Below are positions 18,477 through 27,641 of a DNA stretch of 64,000 nt, piece after piece. The DNA comes from Deltaproteobacteria bacterium (GTDB taxonomy: Bacteria > Myxococcota_A > Polyangia > Haliangiales > Haliangiaceae), in assembly GCA_020630875.1 (NCBI GenBank), contig JAHDIH010000002.1, positions 186,001 to 250,000 of the forward strand. Direction: 5' to 3'. The stretch's first letter is position 1; every line of letters begins with the position of its first letter. Both the position numbers and the translations under genes were made by a program. Below the pieces are notes generated by a model. It did no database searches. It was not told the origin of the DNA and saw nothing but the letters and a program-made list of their open reading frames with translations.

Positions 18477-18902
18477 ATGAGAAAGAAACAACACGGTTTT
18501 ACTCTAATCGAACTATTAATCGGAATGGGCGTGACGCTTATGGGGATGGCGGGACTAATTGCGATGCATGGAAGCATGACTTCTGGAAATCGGGACGCCT
18601 ACCACATTCGAGAGTCGTCAACTACGGTAGAAGACCTAGTGGAACAACTTCGGGCCATACCCGGCTCCAAGCTAATGGAAATTAAGAACGTTAAAGGCGA
18701 TGGATTGATCGATACCGTAATAGGACAATCGGGAATGACGTATGCCAGATACTGGACCATCGAAAGGGTCCCCAACACCACGCTCATCAAGGTGAAAGTT
18801 GAAATTGGTTGGAATCGTAGCGGAGAAATTAATACTCAAAATCCGGAGTTCGACAAACTGGTATTCTTTGAGTTTTTGAAAGATGATTACAATGGTGGGT
18901 AG
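18477..18902 (+). CDS. PilV-like minor prepilin
   Basis: A 141-residue type IV minor pilin. Class III leader MRKKQHG is followed by the cleavage/methylation motif G|FTLIELLIG (Glu at mature position 5) and a hydrophobic helix (TLMGMAGLIAMHGSM), then a small globular domain. The start is supported by GGGGAGG about nine nt upstream. Minor pilins of this kind form the priming complex with PilX, PilW, FimU and PilY1 that starts pilus assembly. The assignment to PilV rather than PilE rests on gene order (before the PilW-like gene) and is moderately certain. Its last 20 nt overlap the next gene. Confidence 0.85.
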   Translation: MRKKQHGFTLIELLIGMGVTLMGMAGLIAMHGSMTSGNRDAYHIRESSTTVEDLVEQLRAIPGSKLMEIKNVKGDGLIDTVIGQSGMTYARYWTIERVPNTTLIKVKVEIGWNRSGEINTQNPEFDKLVFFEFLKDDYNGG

Positions 18903-20154
18903 CGTACAACGCGAAAAGGGGATGACGCTGATTGAGCTCCTTGTGGCGATGGTAATCAGTGGGCTTTTAATGGGCTTCGTTTTTACACTGTTCGCGCAAA
19001 TGTCCGTCGCGTACAAAGGACAGGGCAAAAAGAGTGAGCTAGCTCAGTCCCTCATGGCCGCAAAACACATGATTATGAAAGATGTGATCAATGCAGGCAA
19101 TCGTGTGACGGTTGGCTTCAAGACTAATGTTGGTGGTAACGCCTTGGATGTGCAACCACCTATTCAAGTTGTAAATGACTTCTATAATGGTACAGACCTT
19201 CTGAAGATATTTTACGCGGATACCAGGCAGCAAGCGATGATCACGCGGGAGGGTACTTCTCCGGCAACTTACGGACCGAATCAAAATACCATAAGGTTCG
19301 TCAATGTCGATGACGGCGAAGACTTTGCCGCAGGCGACGTGGTAGTGATTTCTAGATACTACCCCGACGGGAACAAAGACCATATTGTCTACGACGCATG
19401 CGTTCTGGCAGTATCAAGCGTCTCAGGTGATGGTAAGAGAATCTATTTTAGAACAAGCATCAACGGCACCGCTGGTGCGAACTACAACACGTCAACCAAC
19501 GTCAATTGCCAAGAGGTCTTTCAAAAGATCGAGTCGGATACTATCGACCAAAGCGTTGGCATGGTCTACAAGTTTGTTGGTCGAGCCTATCGAATTGGAC
19601 CCGCTGGAACTAGTGGGGCTATGGCGTTGCTATATAGTGATACAGGAGACTTAGAAGGGACAGGAGCCGGATATCAGGTAGCTGGGGTTGGGTTTTCCGA
19701 TTTGCAGATAGCAATGCGCTATTTTGAAAACAGCGACGTCTACGATCCCGATGGCGATGGAGATGGAGAAAGAGACTGGTACTCTGGGGAACAACTTGAA
19801 TACGCAAAAAACTGCGGAGGAACGGGCCAGCCTGTGGTGACTAACACTTGCCGCCACTACGCAGGGATTCCAACTCATTTGTCGCTCAGTTTGGTCGTGC
19901 GTAGCTTGAACGAAGTGAGGGGGGTACCAACAAAATTCACACCAACGCTTACCGTTCAAAATAAAAATAACTTTAATCGCTTTGGTGACAGAGACAAGAT
20001 CGACGTTTCCCAAGAAAAGAGACGATACAGGCATTTCTCAACCATGCTCGATATTCGAAGTATGGGGGTAAATAGTAAGGGAACTTATACCGATATTGAT
20101 AGCCAACAGGATGTATCGAACTGGGAGGTAGAGAACTTTGCACCGGTTAACTAG
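18883..20154 (+). CDS. PilW-like minor prepilin
   Basis: A 423-residue large minor pilin. The leader (…REKG) precedes the prepilin motif G|MTLIELLVAMVISGLLMGFVF with Met at mature position 1 and Glu at 5. The long C-terminal head, with several Cys (NVNCQEV, KNCGGTGQ, NTCRHYAG) and an acidic loop rich in Asp/Gly (DPDGDGDGERD) that looks like a calcium-binding turn, fits PilW. It starts at ATG 18883 inside the preceding pilin gene; ATG 18892 is equally possible, and either leaves the leader intact. It should be processed by a PilD prepilin peptidase, not encoded in this window, and join the pilus tip complex. Confidence 0.85.
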   Translation: MITMVGSVQREKGMTLIELLVAMVISGLLMGFVFTLFAQMSVAYKGQGKKSELAQSLMAAKHMIMKDVINAGNRVTVGFKTNVGGNALDVQPPIQVVNDFYNGTDLLKIFYADTRQQAMITREGTSPATYGPNQNTIRFVNVDDGEDFAAGDVVVISRYYPDGNKDHIVYDACVLAVSSVSGDGKRIYFRTSINGTAGANYNTSTNVNCQEVFQKIESDTIDQSVGMVYKFVGRAYRIGPAGTSGAMALLYSDTGDLEGTGAGYQVAGVGFSDLQIAMRYFENSDVYDPDGDGDGERDWYSGEQLEYAKNCGGTGQPVVTNTCRHYAGIPTHLSLSLVVRSLNEVRGVPTKFTPTLTVQNKNNFNRFGDRDKIDVSQEKRRYRHFSTMLDIRSMGVNSKGTYTDIDSQQDVSNWEVENFAPVN

Positions 20155-20776
20155 TACGCAAGACGGTTTTACTCTCATTGAGATATTGGTGGTGGTTTTG
20201 ATGGTCGCCATTATCTCTGGTATTGGTATCAATATGACTATGGGGCGAGTGGATTCAGAAGACTACACTCGATCTTTGTTGATTCAACTTAATGACGCGC
20301 AACGGAAGTCAGCCGGGCGTGGTCCCATTGACGATATGGTAGAAGCGGAATACGGCTGGCAGGGGCCAGGTGGAGAATTCCCACGAGCTCGAGTGTATTG
20401 GCAGTCCGTAGGCAGCAATCGATACGCTTCGGTTCTAGAAGTGGTAGTGGACGAAGTAACCGATCGTGAGGATCCATCCACAGCTACCGTAGTGTGGAAA
20501 GAATTAAGTCGAGTGTTTCTTCCAGAGGATGTATCTCCTGCGAAATGGTGTTCCAATGCTCATCTTGCAGCTAACGTGACGGCCCAGTGCGTAATGTTTC
20601 AACCTAATGTAACGCTGGGATGTCCTGATGATGATATTTTAGGTTGCGATGCCGCGACGTATTGCTATCCAAATGGACGGTGCGATTCTTCGACCTTTGG
20701 CGTGTCTGGAAAAAGTACGAAGTCTCGAGTCGTGGTGATGCCGCTCAATGGTGCGATTGTACGACCGGGCGCTTGA
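20138..20776 (+). CDS. FimT/FimU/GspH-like minor prepilin
   Basis: A 212-residue minor pilin with leader MHRLTSTQDG, motif G|FTLIEILVVVLMVAIISGI and a C-terminal beta-rich head containing six Cys (WCSN, QCVMF, GCPDDDILGC, YCYPNGRC), suggesting disulfides. GspH/FimT-type pseudopilins have this layout. The start is TTG at 20138, supported by GGGAGGT eight nt upstream; it overlaps the end of the PilW-like gene by 17 nt, so the pilin genes are translationally linked. Likely the FimU/FimT member of the tip complex with the PilV, PilW, PilX and PilY1 homologues upstream. Confidence 0.83.
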   Translation: MHRLTSTQDGFTLIEILVVVLMVAIISGIGINMTMGRVDSEDYTRSLLIQLNDAQRKSAGRGPIDDMVEAEYGWQGPGGEFPRARVYWQSVGSNRYASVLEVVVDEVTDREDPSTATVVWKELSRVFLPEDVSPAKWCSNAHLAANVTAQCVMFQPNVTLGCPDDDILGCDAATYCYPNGRCDSSTFGVSGKSTKSRVVVMPLNGAIVRPGA

Positions 20777-20783
20777 AACGCTG

Positions 20784-21248
20784 ATGGATTTTTCGAGCGT
20801 AGCTAGATGCATCGGGCTGATTCTTGTTACGTCATGTCAGGGTACGTCGAATTCCAATGGTCCGCCTACTCAAGCGGCGCACGCCAGGGACAATAATTCC
20901 ACTCACGTACGCCCTAGTCGGGGAGAGGTTCCGCAGCGACTGAAAGAGGAAGTAACTTTAACCGGTACGTATACCAAAGCATTTTTAGCGAAGAAAAATT
21001 CGACCCCGCATATGGGATACTACAAGTTGGTGGTGAGTGATTCCTTTGAAGTCAATCTACTACCTCCCTACAAGAAAGAGGCTAAGCGGCCGTTGGATGA
21101 AGTCAACCGGTTGGAAGGTAAGCTAGTTTCTGTCACAGGAATCGTAGTCGGCGAGACTGCATTCTCAGAACCTTCGCTTGAGATTCAACCGCAGACCGTT
21201 AGCACGCCATGCTTTATTGAGATTAAGTCCATTACTTTGGCTCCATAG
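20784..21248 (+). CDS. Small lipoprotein at end of pilus operon
   Basis: A 154-residue lipoprotein: signal peptide with lipobox LVTSC, a low-complexity polar linker, then a compact beta-rich domain (about 70-150) with VTLTGTYTKAFLAKK and LEGKLVSVTGIVVGE, which reads like an OB-type fold (as in NirD/YgiW-like lipoproteins). The start is taken at ATG 20784, which begins the signal peptide; ATG 20748 would put 12 non-hydrophobic residues in front and overlap the pilin gene by 29 nt. Position suggests co-expression with the pilus tip genes, but nothing in the sequence shows a pilus function. Confidence 0.7.
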   Translation: MDFSSVARCIGLILVTSCQGTSNSNGPPTQAAHARDNNSTHVRPSRGEVPQRLKEEVTLTGTYTKAFLAKKNSTPHMGYYKLVVSDSFEVNLLPPYKKEAKRPLDEVNRLEGKLVSVTGIVVGETAFSEPSLEIQPQTVSTPCFIEIKSITLAP

Positions 21249-21279
21249 ACTGGGTCCACCATTGTGATATGGAGGTTTG

Positions 21280-21828
21280 ATGGCAGAAAAACGATATTTG
21301 GTCGTGGATCTTGAAGCTACTTGTTCGGAAGACAACAGCGTTCCTCGAGACAAGATGGAAACTATTGAGATTGGTGCGGTTGTTGTCAATCACATGATGC
21401 AAATTGAGAAAGAGTATTCTGAGTTTGTTCGACCTGTTCGTACGCACAAGCTGACCAATTTTTGCACCAATTTGACTACTATTACGCAAAGTAATGTTGA
21501 TGGGGCAGCACTTTTTCCAGAAGTGATGGGCCGGTTTGCATCTGAAATGTGGCAGCCTGATATGGTATTTTGTTCATGGGGGGCCTACGACAAAGGGCAG
21601 TTGATTCAAGATTGCATGCATCACAGTGTACGGTTTCCGCTCATAGGAGAGCATGACCATTACAATATCAAGACCGCCTTTGCTGCCTCTTTAAATGTGA
21701 GAAGTTGCTCCGTGCAAAAGGCACTATCCCACGTTGGCTTAACCTTTCAAGGTACGTACCACCGGGGGATAGATGACGCTCGCAATATCGCAAAGCTACT
21801 CCCGTTTGCGCTCGGCCTTGCGAGTTAG
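21280..21828 (+). CDS. DEDDh 3'-5' exonuclease, KapD/ERI-1-like
   Basis: A 182-residue RNase T-like exonuclease. The metal-binding acidic residues are visible: VVDLEATC (ExoI, Asp and Glu), IEIGAVVV, a second acid in the CSWGAYDKGQL segment (ExoII), and HRGIDDARNIAKLL (ExoIII, with the general-base His and the Asp). This set matches the KapD and eukaryotic ERI-1/THEX family, which trims RNA or single-stranded DNA 3' ends. It is one domain of standard length with no signal peptide. ATG 21280 is favoured, with GGAGGT just upstream; a TTG at 21277 would be too close to that site. The substrate cannot be told from sequence. Confidence 0.9.
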   Translation: MAEKRYLVVDLEATCSEDNSVPRDKMETIEIGAVVVNHMMQIEKEYSEFVRPVRTHKLTNFCTNLTTITQSNVDGAALFPEVMGRFASEMWQPDMVFCSWGAYDKGQLIQDCMHHSVRFPLIGEHDHYNIKTAFAASLNVRSCSVQKALSHVGLTFQGTYHRGIDDARNIAKLLPFALGLAS

Positions 21829-21829
21829 A

Positions 21830-22903
21830 CTAGTCTTTGCGCATTTTGGGATCCAATGCGTCGCGCAAGCCGTCCCCTAAAAAGTTTAGGGCAAAGATGG
21901 TTACCGCCATGACAATACCTGGGCACAAAAGTAGCCATGGTCGCAATTGGACGAGGGCCTGAGCTTTATCAACTAGAGTTCCCCAACTGGCATCTGGGGC
22001 TTGCACGCCTAGTCCAAGGTAGGAAAGAAATGCTTCGGTCAACATTACACTTGGAAGCGAGAGCGTTGAATACACGATCACGACGCTCATCGTGTTGGGG
22101 ATAATGTGTTTGATAAGAATTCTGAGATTACTGGCTCCCAAAGACCGTGCGGCTTCGACGTATTCTTGTTGTCTGAGCGAAAGCACCTGACCACGAACGA
22201 TCCGAGCCATAGTAAGCCAGGAAATGCCACCAATCAAAGCAAAGAGCACCACGATGTTTTTGGTATCTAGTACCGCCATCACCACAATGATGAAAATCAC
22301 GCGGGGGAAAGCGTACATGACGTCAACGATACGCATCATTACCTCATCGACTTTTCCGCCGACAAAAGCGGAAGTTGCTCCGTAGAGAACTCCTAATACA
22401 AGAGCGACGAACGTGGCGGAGATACCAACAATAATAGAAATCTGCCCCCCTACTAAGGTACGGATGAAAACATCTCTTCCTAATGTGTCGGTACCAAAAA
22501 AGTGGGTGCCATTAGGTGCAAGCCGAGTCGCCGTAAGATCTTGCGCGTTGGGAAGCATTCCCGTAAGCCAATGATGAATGGTTGGTCCTAGGAAACATGA
22601 AAAGAAGATGACTAAGAAGACGATTCCACATCCCACAGCCATTTTGTTTTTCTTGAGTCGTCGCCACGCGTCTGCCCATTGCGAATTGCCGGCAGCGGCA
22701 TCTCCGAGCTCACCCGCTTTGTTTCTCTGAAGTGCCCAGCAAATTCCGATAATCGCAAATACTAGCGAGATGAAGTACGGTCCTTGAAGAACGAGCCAGA
22801 CGTTCTTCACTCGAAGTAGGTCTACATGGCCCCAAAGCAAATTGACAATGAAGATTACGATGGCCGCAACCAGAAAGAAGATTGGTCCTTTGAAATTTTT
22901 CAT
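21830..22903 (-). CDS. oppC: Oligopeptide ABC transporter permease OppC-like
   Basis: A 357-residue inner-membrane permease of the OppC/DppC type. It has an N-terminal extension with two helices, a further helix before the periplasmic loop, and the BPD_transp_1 core with GTDTLGRDVFIRTLVGGQISI and the EAA loop (EAARSLGASNLRILIKHIIPNT) that contacts the ATPase. It ends LGDGLRDALDPKMRKD, a family signature. It is the third gene of an oppA-oppB-oppC unit on the minus strand; GGGGA lies eight nt before its ATG. The OppD/OppF ATPases are not in this window, so the importer is either completed by genes elsewhere or shares ATPases. Confidence 0.92.
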   Translation of the reverse strand: MKNFKGPIFFLVAAIVIFIVNLLWGHVDLLRVKNVWLVLQGPYFISLVFAIIGICWALQRNKAGELGDAAAGNSQWADAWRRLKKNKMAVGCGIVFLVIFFSCFLGPTIHHWLTGMLPNAQDLTATRLAPNGTHFFGTDTLGRDVFIRTLVGGQISIIVGISATFVALVLGVLYGATSAFVGGKVDEVMMRIVDVMYAFPRVIFIIVVMAVLDTKNIVVLFALIGGISWLTMARIVRGQVLSLRQQEYVEAARSLGASNLRILIKHIIPNTMSVVIVYSTLSLPSVMLTEAFLSYLGLGVQAPDASWGTLVDKAQALVQLRPWLLLCPGIVMAVTIFALNFLGDGLRDALDPKMRKD

Positions 22904-22905
22904 TT

Positions 22906-23820
22906 TCAGCGTCCCCTAATTCTTGGATCAAGAAATCCGTAAGTGATATCAACGATTAAGTTCAGAATAATCAGAAATACCGAATAAAAGACAAGCAGAC
23001 CGCACATTACGAACCAGTCTCTGTCTAATACAGAGAATATAAAGTAACGACCAAGACCTGGAATTTGAAATACTTTTTCGACAACAAATGACCCCGTGAC
23101 CAAAGCCGCAATAGCGGGGCCAAGGTAGGTCACTACCGGCATCACACCCAATCGGAAGGCATGCTTCCATACTACTTTGTTTTCGCTAAGACCTTTGGCA
23201 CGAGCGGTTCGGATGTAGTCTTGACGAAGCGTATCGAGCATACCACTACGAGTTAGCCTCGCAATAACACCCATGTAGATCATTCCAAGCGTCATGGAAG
23301 GCAAAATGAAATGCCGCCAGGTCTCTGCCCGGGAGGCGGGGAGCCATCCAAGCTCAAGTGAAAAGAACGAAATGAGTAAGTTACCAAGAACGAAGGAGGG
23401 GACTGAGATGCCAAGTAAAGCAATGCCCATACTACTGTGATCCGTCCAACTATTCTGACGGCTGGCGGCTATCACCCCGGCTGTAAGACCGAAGATGATA
23501 GAAAATACCAACGCCCCCAAGCCCAAGATTACGCTGGTACCAAAATGCGTTTTGATAATGTCCTCTACCGTTCTAGGGTATTTCATCGACATACCTAAAT
23601 CGCCTTTGGCGAGGCTTTTCATGTAATTGAAATAGCGAGTTCCAAAACCGTCGTTTAGATTGTACGTCGCTTCGAACTTTGCTTGTACGCTTGGCTTAAG
23701 CTCCCTGTCCTGGCTGAACGGCCCGCCAGGGGCGAGGTTCATCATAGAGAACGCAAACGTTGCTACCGCAAAGACTACAAGAACACCGGTAAGAAGCCGG
23801 CCGATAATTAGTCTGATCAC
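22906..23820 (-). CDS. oppB: Oligopeptide ABC transporter permease OppB-like
   Basis: A 304-residue permease of normal length. The N-terminal helix with RLLTGVLVVFAVATFAFSMM, the AMNLAPGGPF-type turn (NLAPGGPFSQDR), six helices, the EAA loop (RTARAKGLSENKVVWKHAFR) and the C-terminal DPRIRGR are all typical of OppB. It forms the translocation channel with OppC. GTG start at 23820 overlaps the TGA of the substrate-binding gene by 4 nt, so synthesis of the three components is coupled. The permease pair most resembles the peptide rather than the nickel importers, but the ligand is set by the binding protein. Confidence 0.92.
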   Translation of the reverse strand: MIRLIIGRLLTGVLVVFAVATFAFSMMNLAPGGPFSQDRELKPSVQAKFEATYNLNDGFGTRYFNYMKSLAKGDLGMSMKYPRTVEDIIKTHFGTSVILGLGALVFSIIFGLTAGVIAASRQNSWTDHSSMGIALLGISVPSFVLGNLLISFFSLELGWLPASRAETWRHFILPSMTLGMIYMGVIARLTRSGMLDTLRQDYIRTARAKGLSENKVVWKHAFRLGVMPVVTYLGPAIAALVTGSFVVEKVFQIPGLGRYFIFSVLDRDWFVMCGLLVFYSVFLIILNLIVDITYGFLDPRIRGR

Positions 23821-26171
23821 TTAGCGCTCCTCCAGTTGGGATCAATCGTGACCCGATGGAATGAAATGTTATCAAAGAAGTTCATGGGGAGTCCTTTTAC
23901 GTAGGGCTTTCGAAGATGTTGCTGCGTGTAGACGTAGATGGGAATAACCGGCATGTCGCTAATCGCTGCGGTCTCTGCTTGTTTTACAAACTCTAGTCGT
24001 TTTTTCTCGTCCGTTGTTTCTTCGGCAAGCTTCATGTATTTTTCAAATTCTTCACCACAGTACCTGGCGCGGTTTTGAGGATTACCGCATTTGAATACTT
24101 GCACCATGCTTTCTGGATCCGCGGATGAACCAATCCATCCCATCCGGCCAATTTGATAGCGCCCTTCGGAGGTTTCGCTTAGGTACGTTTTCCATTCTTG
24201 ACTGGAAAGTTCTGCTTGCAGTCCTAAGTTCTCTTTCCACTGCGCCTGAATGTACTCGGCAAGGATGGTGTGCCCTTCGCTACCTTTGTTGTATTTCAGG
24301 CTTACGGTCGTGGTGAACTTACTACCCAGTTCTTTCTTGGCAATAGCCAGTTCTTCTTTGGCTTTCTTAGCATCGAATTCCCAACCAAGTGGAGGTACGT
24401 AACAAAGTTCTCCCGCGCGGACGATCATCGCGGTACCTTTTTGGCCTTCTTTAACTCCGCACAGTTGTCTTTCCTCTGGCGTCAGAGAACTAATGGCTTT
24501 GCCTGGATTCCACGAGGCTGTGGGAATTTGACCACCGCCTAGCACGTAAGGTATCGGACTTCTGTTGATAGAAAGTGAAAGCGCACGTCTGTAGTGTTTG
24601 TTGGACATGATTTCATCTTCGTTGTTAATCATGTAGTAGTAGATGCCGTAGTAAGGAGAGGTGTAGAAGTCTTTAAACTGCCCGTGCTTCTTTTGCGGTC
24701 CTTCAATTCCGCGCATGTGGGTCAAATATGATGCGGGGATATTGTTTGAGGCAACAGCATCGCATTCTCCGGTGTAATACATGCGTGCGGACGCGGCCTG
24801 GTCGTCGATACTGTAAGAGGTAAGGCGTTGCAAGCTTACATCTTTAGCTCCGTGGTAGGTTTGGTTTTTTTCAAACTCCATTTTGTCGTTGGGAATCCAG
24901 TCGACAATCTTAAAGGGGCCAGATACCACAATCTTGTCTTTGCCAACTTGTCTTGGGTTGATCCAATGAAGGGGACTAGGAGCGACAACGTGCCTTGGAG
25001 ATGGTCTAAAGAATCTTGCAGCGATGCCGTTTACAAATGATGGCTTTGGTTTGGCAAGTTCTACAACGAGTTCGTAGTCATTTTTGGCGTAGATGCCAAC
25101 AGCAGCTGGGTCGATGTACGTTTGGTCAGAACGGACAGTGGCTTCTACCAATTTATAGTCGCGTATCGCTCTAATCTTTGCAGTCCACCCATCACGAATA
25201 ACAGCAAGCTCTTCTGCTGTGCCTTGTTTGCCGGCAGCTGGATCAGGCTTAGGATTATCTACTAGGTAGGATTCTTTTCCTTCCATCGCTAGTTTTAAGT
25301 CTTCACCGCTTAAGGTGAGTCCTACTATGCGATTCTTCGGAAGGGTGCGTATCTTAATCATGGTGGCCGCCTTTTCAGAATCCATCGGACCAATGCCGGA
25401 CGCTTTCACCCACCCGTATTGCCCCTCGTTTCCGCCGCCTGCTGCTTTGAAGACGTACGCAAAGTTTCCACTCTTGTCGTACTCGATGAGCGAGACCGTG
25501 GCGTCTTTGGCTACCTTGCCATGAATAGAAGAATTTTCCCTGGCAAAAGTTCGTAGTGAAAGTTCTGACAGGACCGTTCGTTGATTGGCGTCTGGGACTT
25601 TGGTGAAGTCCGTAATGTCCTTTTCGCCCTTTTTATCTTTGGTCGTAATAATTTTCCCATCTTTGACCGCACCCAAAACATCTACGTAAGTTCCTTTTGG
25701 AATTCCGTCGACGTCAACTAATAGTTTACGAACCGTACCAGAGCTAAACTCTTCGGCATTTTTGATTTGCTCATCCCAGGCTTGTCCCGAAAGCCGTGAA
25801 AGGGTATCGCCGTGAAGGATTCGCTGCATGTGATAGACAAAGTCGTGAGCGTTGAGTGGTACGCCATCCGACCACTTCAAATCTTGTTTTAGTGTGAATG
25901 CATAGCGCGACAGTGATGGATGTTTGTCGAGCTTAGTCGCCATATCGAGTTCCGGATATCCTTCCGCTGTATACTCGGCTAGACCCGAGAACATGGCACG
26001 GGTAAAAATGATACCGGTGGTGCTCGTTACCAGTGCTGGGTCAATGTATTCCGGTTCTCCAGAGTTACAAAAACGCAGCCGCGTGGTGTCCGGTTCAGGA
26101 ATCACTCCGTAGTATTCTCCCGTGGGCACTTCGCAACCCAGCAGGCAGGCAAGGATAGTCCATCGAATCAT
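23817..26171 (-). CDS. oppA: Peptide ABC transporter substrate-binding lipoprotein with large insertion
   Basis: A 784-residue SBP_bac_5-family binding protein, about 240 residues longer than typical OppA. The lipobox LLGC is near residue 13. Family landmarks are present at both ends: EYIDPALVTSTTG, LKWSDGVPLNAHDFVYHMQRIL, VVSGPFKI, RALSLSINR, IGRMGWIGSSADPES and PVIPIYVYTQQHLRKPYVKG. Between residues about 144 and 355 lies an extra region not seen in OppA, containing an SH3b-like stretch (VSLIEYDKSGNFAYVF… then YGWVKASGIGP). The start is ATG 26171; an upstream in-frame start would add seven residues before the signal peptide. First gene of the opp unit. Expected to capture peptides in the periplasm for OppBC; the insertion may confer wall or partner binding. 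Confidence 0.9.
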   Translation of the reverse strand: MIRWTILACLLGCEVPTGEYYGVIPEPDTTRLRFCNSGEPEYIDPALVTSTTGIIFTRAMFSGLAEYTAEGYPELDMATKLDKHPSLSRYAFTLKQDLKWSDGVPLNAHDFVYHMQRILHGDTLSRLSGQAWDEQIKNAEEFSSGTVRKLLVDVDGIPKGTYVDVLGAVKDGKIITTKDKKGEKDITDFTKVPDANQRTVLSELSLRTFARENSSIHGKVAKDATVSLIEYDKSGNFAYVFKAAGGGNEGQYGWVKASGIGPMDSEKAATMIKIRTLPKNRIVGLTLSGEDLKLAMEGKESYLVDNPKPDPAAGKQGTAEELAVIRDGWTAKIRAIRDYKLVEATVRSDQTYIDPAAVGIYAKNDYELVVELAKPKPSFVNGIAARFFRPSPRHVVAPSPLHWINPRQVGKDKIVVSGPFKIVDWIPNDKMEFEKNQTYHGAKDVSLQRLTSYSIDDQAASARMYYTGECDAVASNNIPASYLTHMRGIEGPQKKHGQFKDFYTSPYYGIYYYMINNEDEIMSNKHYRRALSLSINRSPIPYVLGGGQIPTASWNPGKAISSLTPEERQLCGVKEGQKGTAMIVRAGELCYVPPLGWEFDAKKAKEELAIAKKELGSKFTTTVSLKYNKGSEGHTILAEYIQAQWKENLGLQAELSSQEWKTYLSETSEGRYQIGRMGWIGSSADPESMVQVFKCGNPQNRARYCGEEFEKYMKLAEETTDEKKRLEFVKQAETAAISDMPVIPIYVYTQQHLRKPYVKGLPMNFFDNISFHRVTIDPNWRSAK

Positions 26172-26296
26172 TCGCGGGTTATAACCCCACATATAATGTT
26201 GGTCTACAGATTTTCCTAAAGATACCGTGACCGTGGTTCGGGGATGCCGTACAAAAACATTGCACCAAATGTCGCTTCTGATAGGTTACGCCCACC

Positions 26297-27610
26297 GTGA
26301 CCAAGCGAATACTTACCATTCTTCTCTTGTCGGCTTGCAGTACACGCCAGATAAAACCAAACGTTACTGAGCAAATTGAGGCTGATGTTGATATTGGAGA
26401 GTCGCCTTCATCGGAAGGTGTGGTTTTCGTGGAGTCCACTGAAACCGTCTCTGTTGGTACCGCTTCCACCGTACTCATGGCGTTGGGAAAACCAGAATAC
26501 ATGCAACGTATGCCAATGATGAACATACTTGTTCCAGAGTTGGATGAAGTCTGGAGGCGTAGGCAGAGTTGCGGTTTCGATGAAAAATCCGTTACGCGTA
26601 TCGAAATTGCAGTAGACTTTCCAGATTCTTTGTATGGTTACATCAAGGGAGACATCGATGTGCAGAAGGTTGGTTGCTCGGTCGAAGCGCCACCGGTGAA
26701 AGAAGATGGGAAGCCGGACGCCACCCTTTATCGTAATCTTCGTTTTCAGGACGTGCCCGGTGGTGTCGTGTTCTTCAACCGCTCCTTTCCTAAAACTATT
26801 GCTCCACCCAAATCGATCACCAAACTGGTGGGCTCCATTAAGAACAAGGGCTTTTCACTCGCCGCACTTTCTCCGAAAGACAAGTTGGCAATTACCTATC
26901 GAACCGGTGATAGTAAAAGCGAAGTTCGAATTCGTCTTGGGGAAAAAGCACACGCAAAGCAATTTGCCGCGGATCTGACCAGGTATTTGAAAGCAATCAA
27001 TCTGAGCTCTGTGGTCAAAGCAGATGGTAGCTGGGTTCATGTGGAAGGTGCCGAGTCTGAGAATATTGGCGGGCTTTTGACCGGACTTGTTCCTCATAAA
27101 GGAGTTGCAATGGTTCCGCTCCTTCACCCAGGAGACATTCTTTGGGCTGTCCCCACCGACGTAAGTAAAATCGAACCGGGTAGAGTCGTGGTACTGAAAA
27201 GAGGCGACTCCATTTCGACTCGACGCGTGGTCGGAATTCCAGGCGATGTCGTAGAGCTTGAATGCGAAGATATGAAGATAAATGGCAATGCCGTGCAGCA
27301 AAAGTCTTTGGACAAATACTACTTTTTAGGCACGGAGTTTGATGATGACTTTGCGGGAGGAAAGCTTTACCAAGAAACACTTGGTTCAAATACCTATCAA
27401 CTTTTGCAGCGCGGGTGCGCTACTGCAAAATCGAAATGGACCTTACGTCCCGGGCAATACTTTGTATTGGGAGACAATAGGCTTGCTGGTAAAGACTCTC
27501 GCACGTACGGACCAATTGAAGGTAAGGACATTCTGGGAGTAGCGTGGTTCGTTGTGTACGGAGACGAAAAAGGTTCGTTTTCTGCCAAACGAGCGCAGCT
27601 CCTCCATTGA
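26297..27610 (+). CDS. Lipoprotein with catalytically dead signal peptidase I (S26) domain
   Basis: A 437-residue lipoprotein. GTG start, signal peptide with lipobox LLSAC, an N-terminal region (about 20-260) I do not recognise, then a signal peptidase I domain (about 265-425). Family boxes are clear: AMVPLLHPGD (box B), RRVVGIPGDVVE (box D) and LGDNRLAGKDSRTYGPI (box E). However, the nucleophile Ser of box B is Ala (A271) and the general-base Lys of box D is Arg (R309), so the Ser-Lys dyad is absent. It should not cleave signal peptides and is probably a binding protein or scaffold for signal-like sequences. The usual N-terminal membrane helices are replaced by the lipid anchor, placing it outside the cytoplasm. 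It is divergent from the oppA gene, with 125 nt between starts. Confidence 0.85.
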   Translation: MTKRILTILLLSACSTRQIKPNVTEQIEADVDIGESPSSEGVVFVESTETVSVGTASTVLMALGKPEYMQRMPMMNILVPELDEVWRRRQSCGFDEKSVTRIEIAVDFPDSLYGYIKGDIDVQKVGCSVEAPPVKEDGKPDATLYRNLRFQDVPGGVVFFNRSFPKTIAPPKSITKLVGSIKNKGFSLAALSPKDKLAITYRTGDSKSEVRIRLGEKAHAKQFAADLTRYLKAINLSSVVKADGSWVHVEGAESENIGGLLTGLVPHKGVAMVPLLHPGDILWAVPTDVSKIEPGRVVVLKRGDSISTRRVVGIPGDVVELECEDMKINGNAVQQKSLDKYYFLGTEFDDDFAGGKLYQETLGSNTYQLLQRGCATAKSKWTLRPGQYFVLGDNRLAGKDSRTYGPIEGKDILGVAWFVVYGDEKGSFSAKRAQLLH

Positions 27611-27641
27611 CGCGTGCAGTCGAGAGATTCAAACTAGCTGT

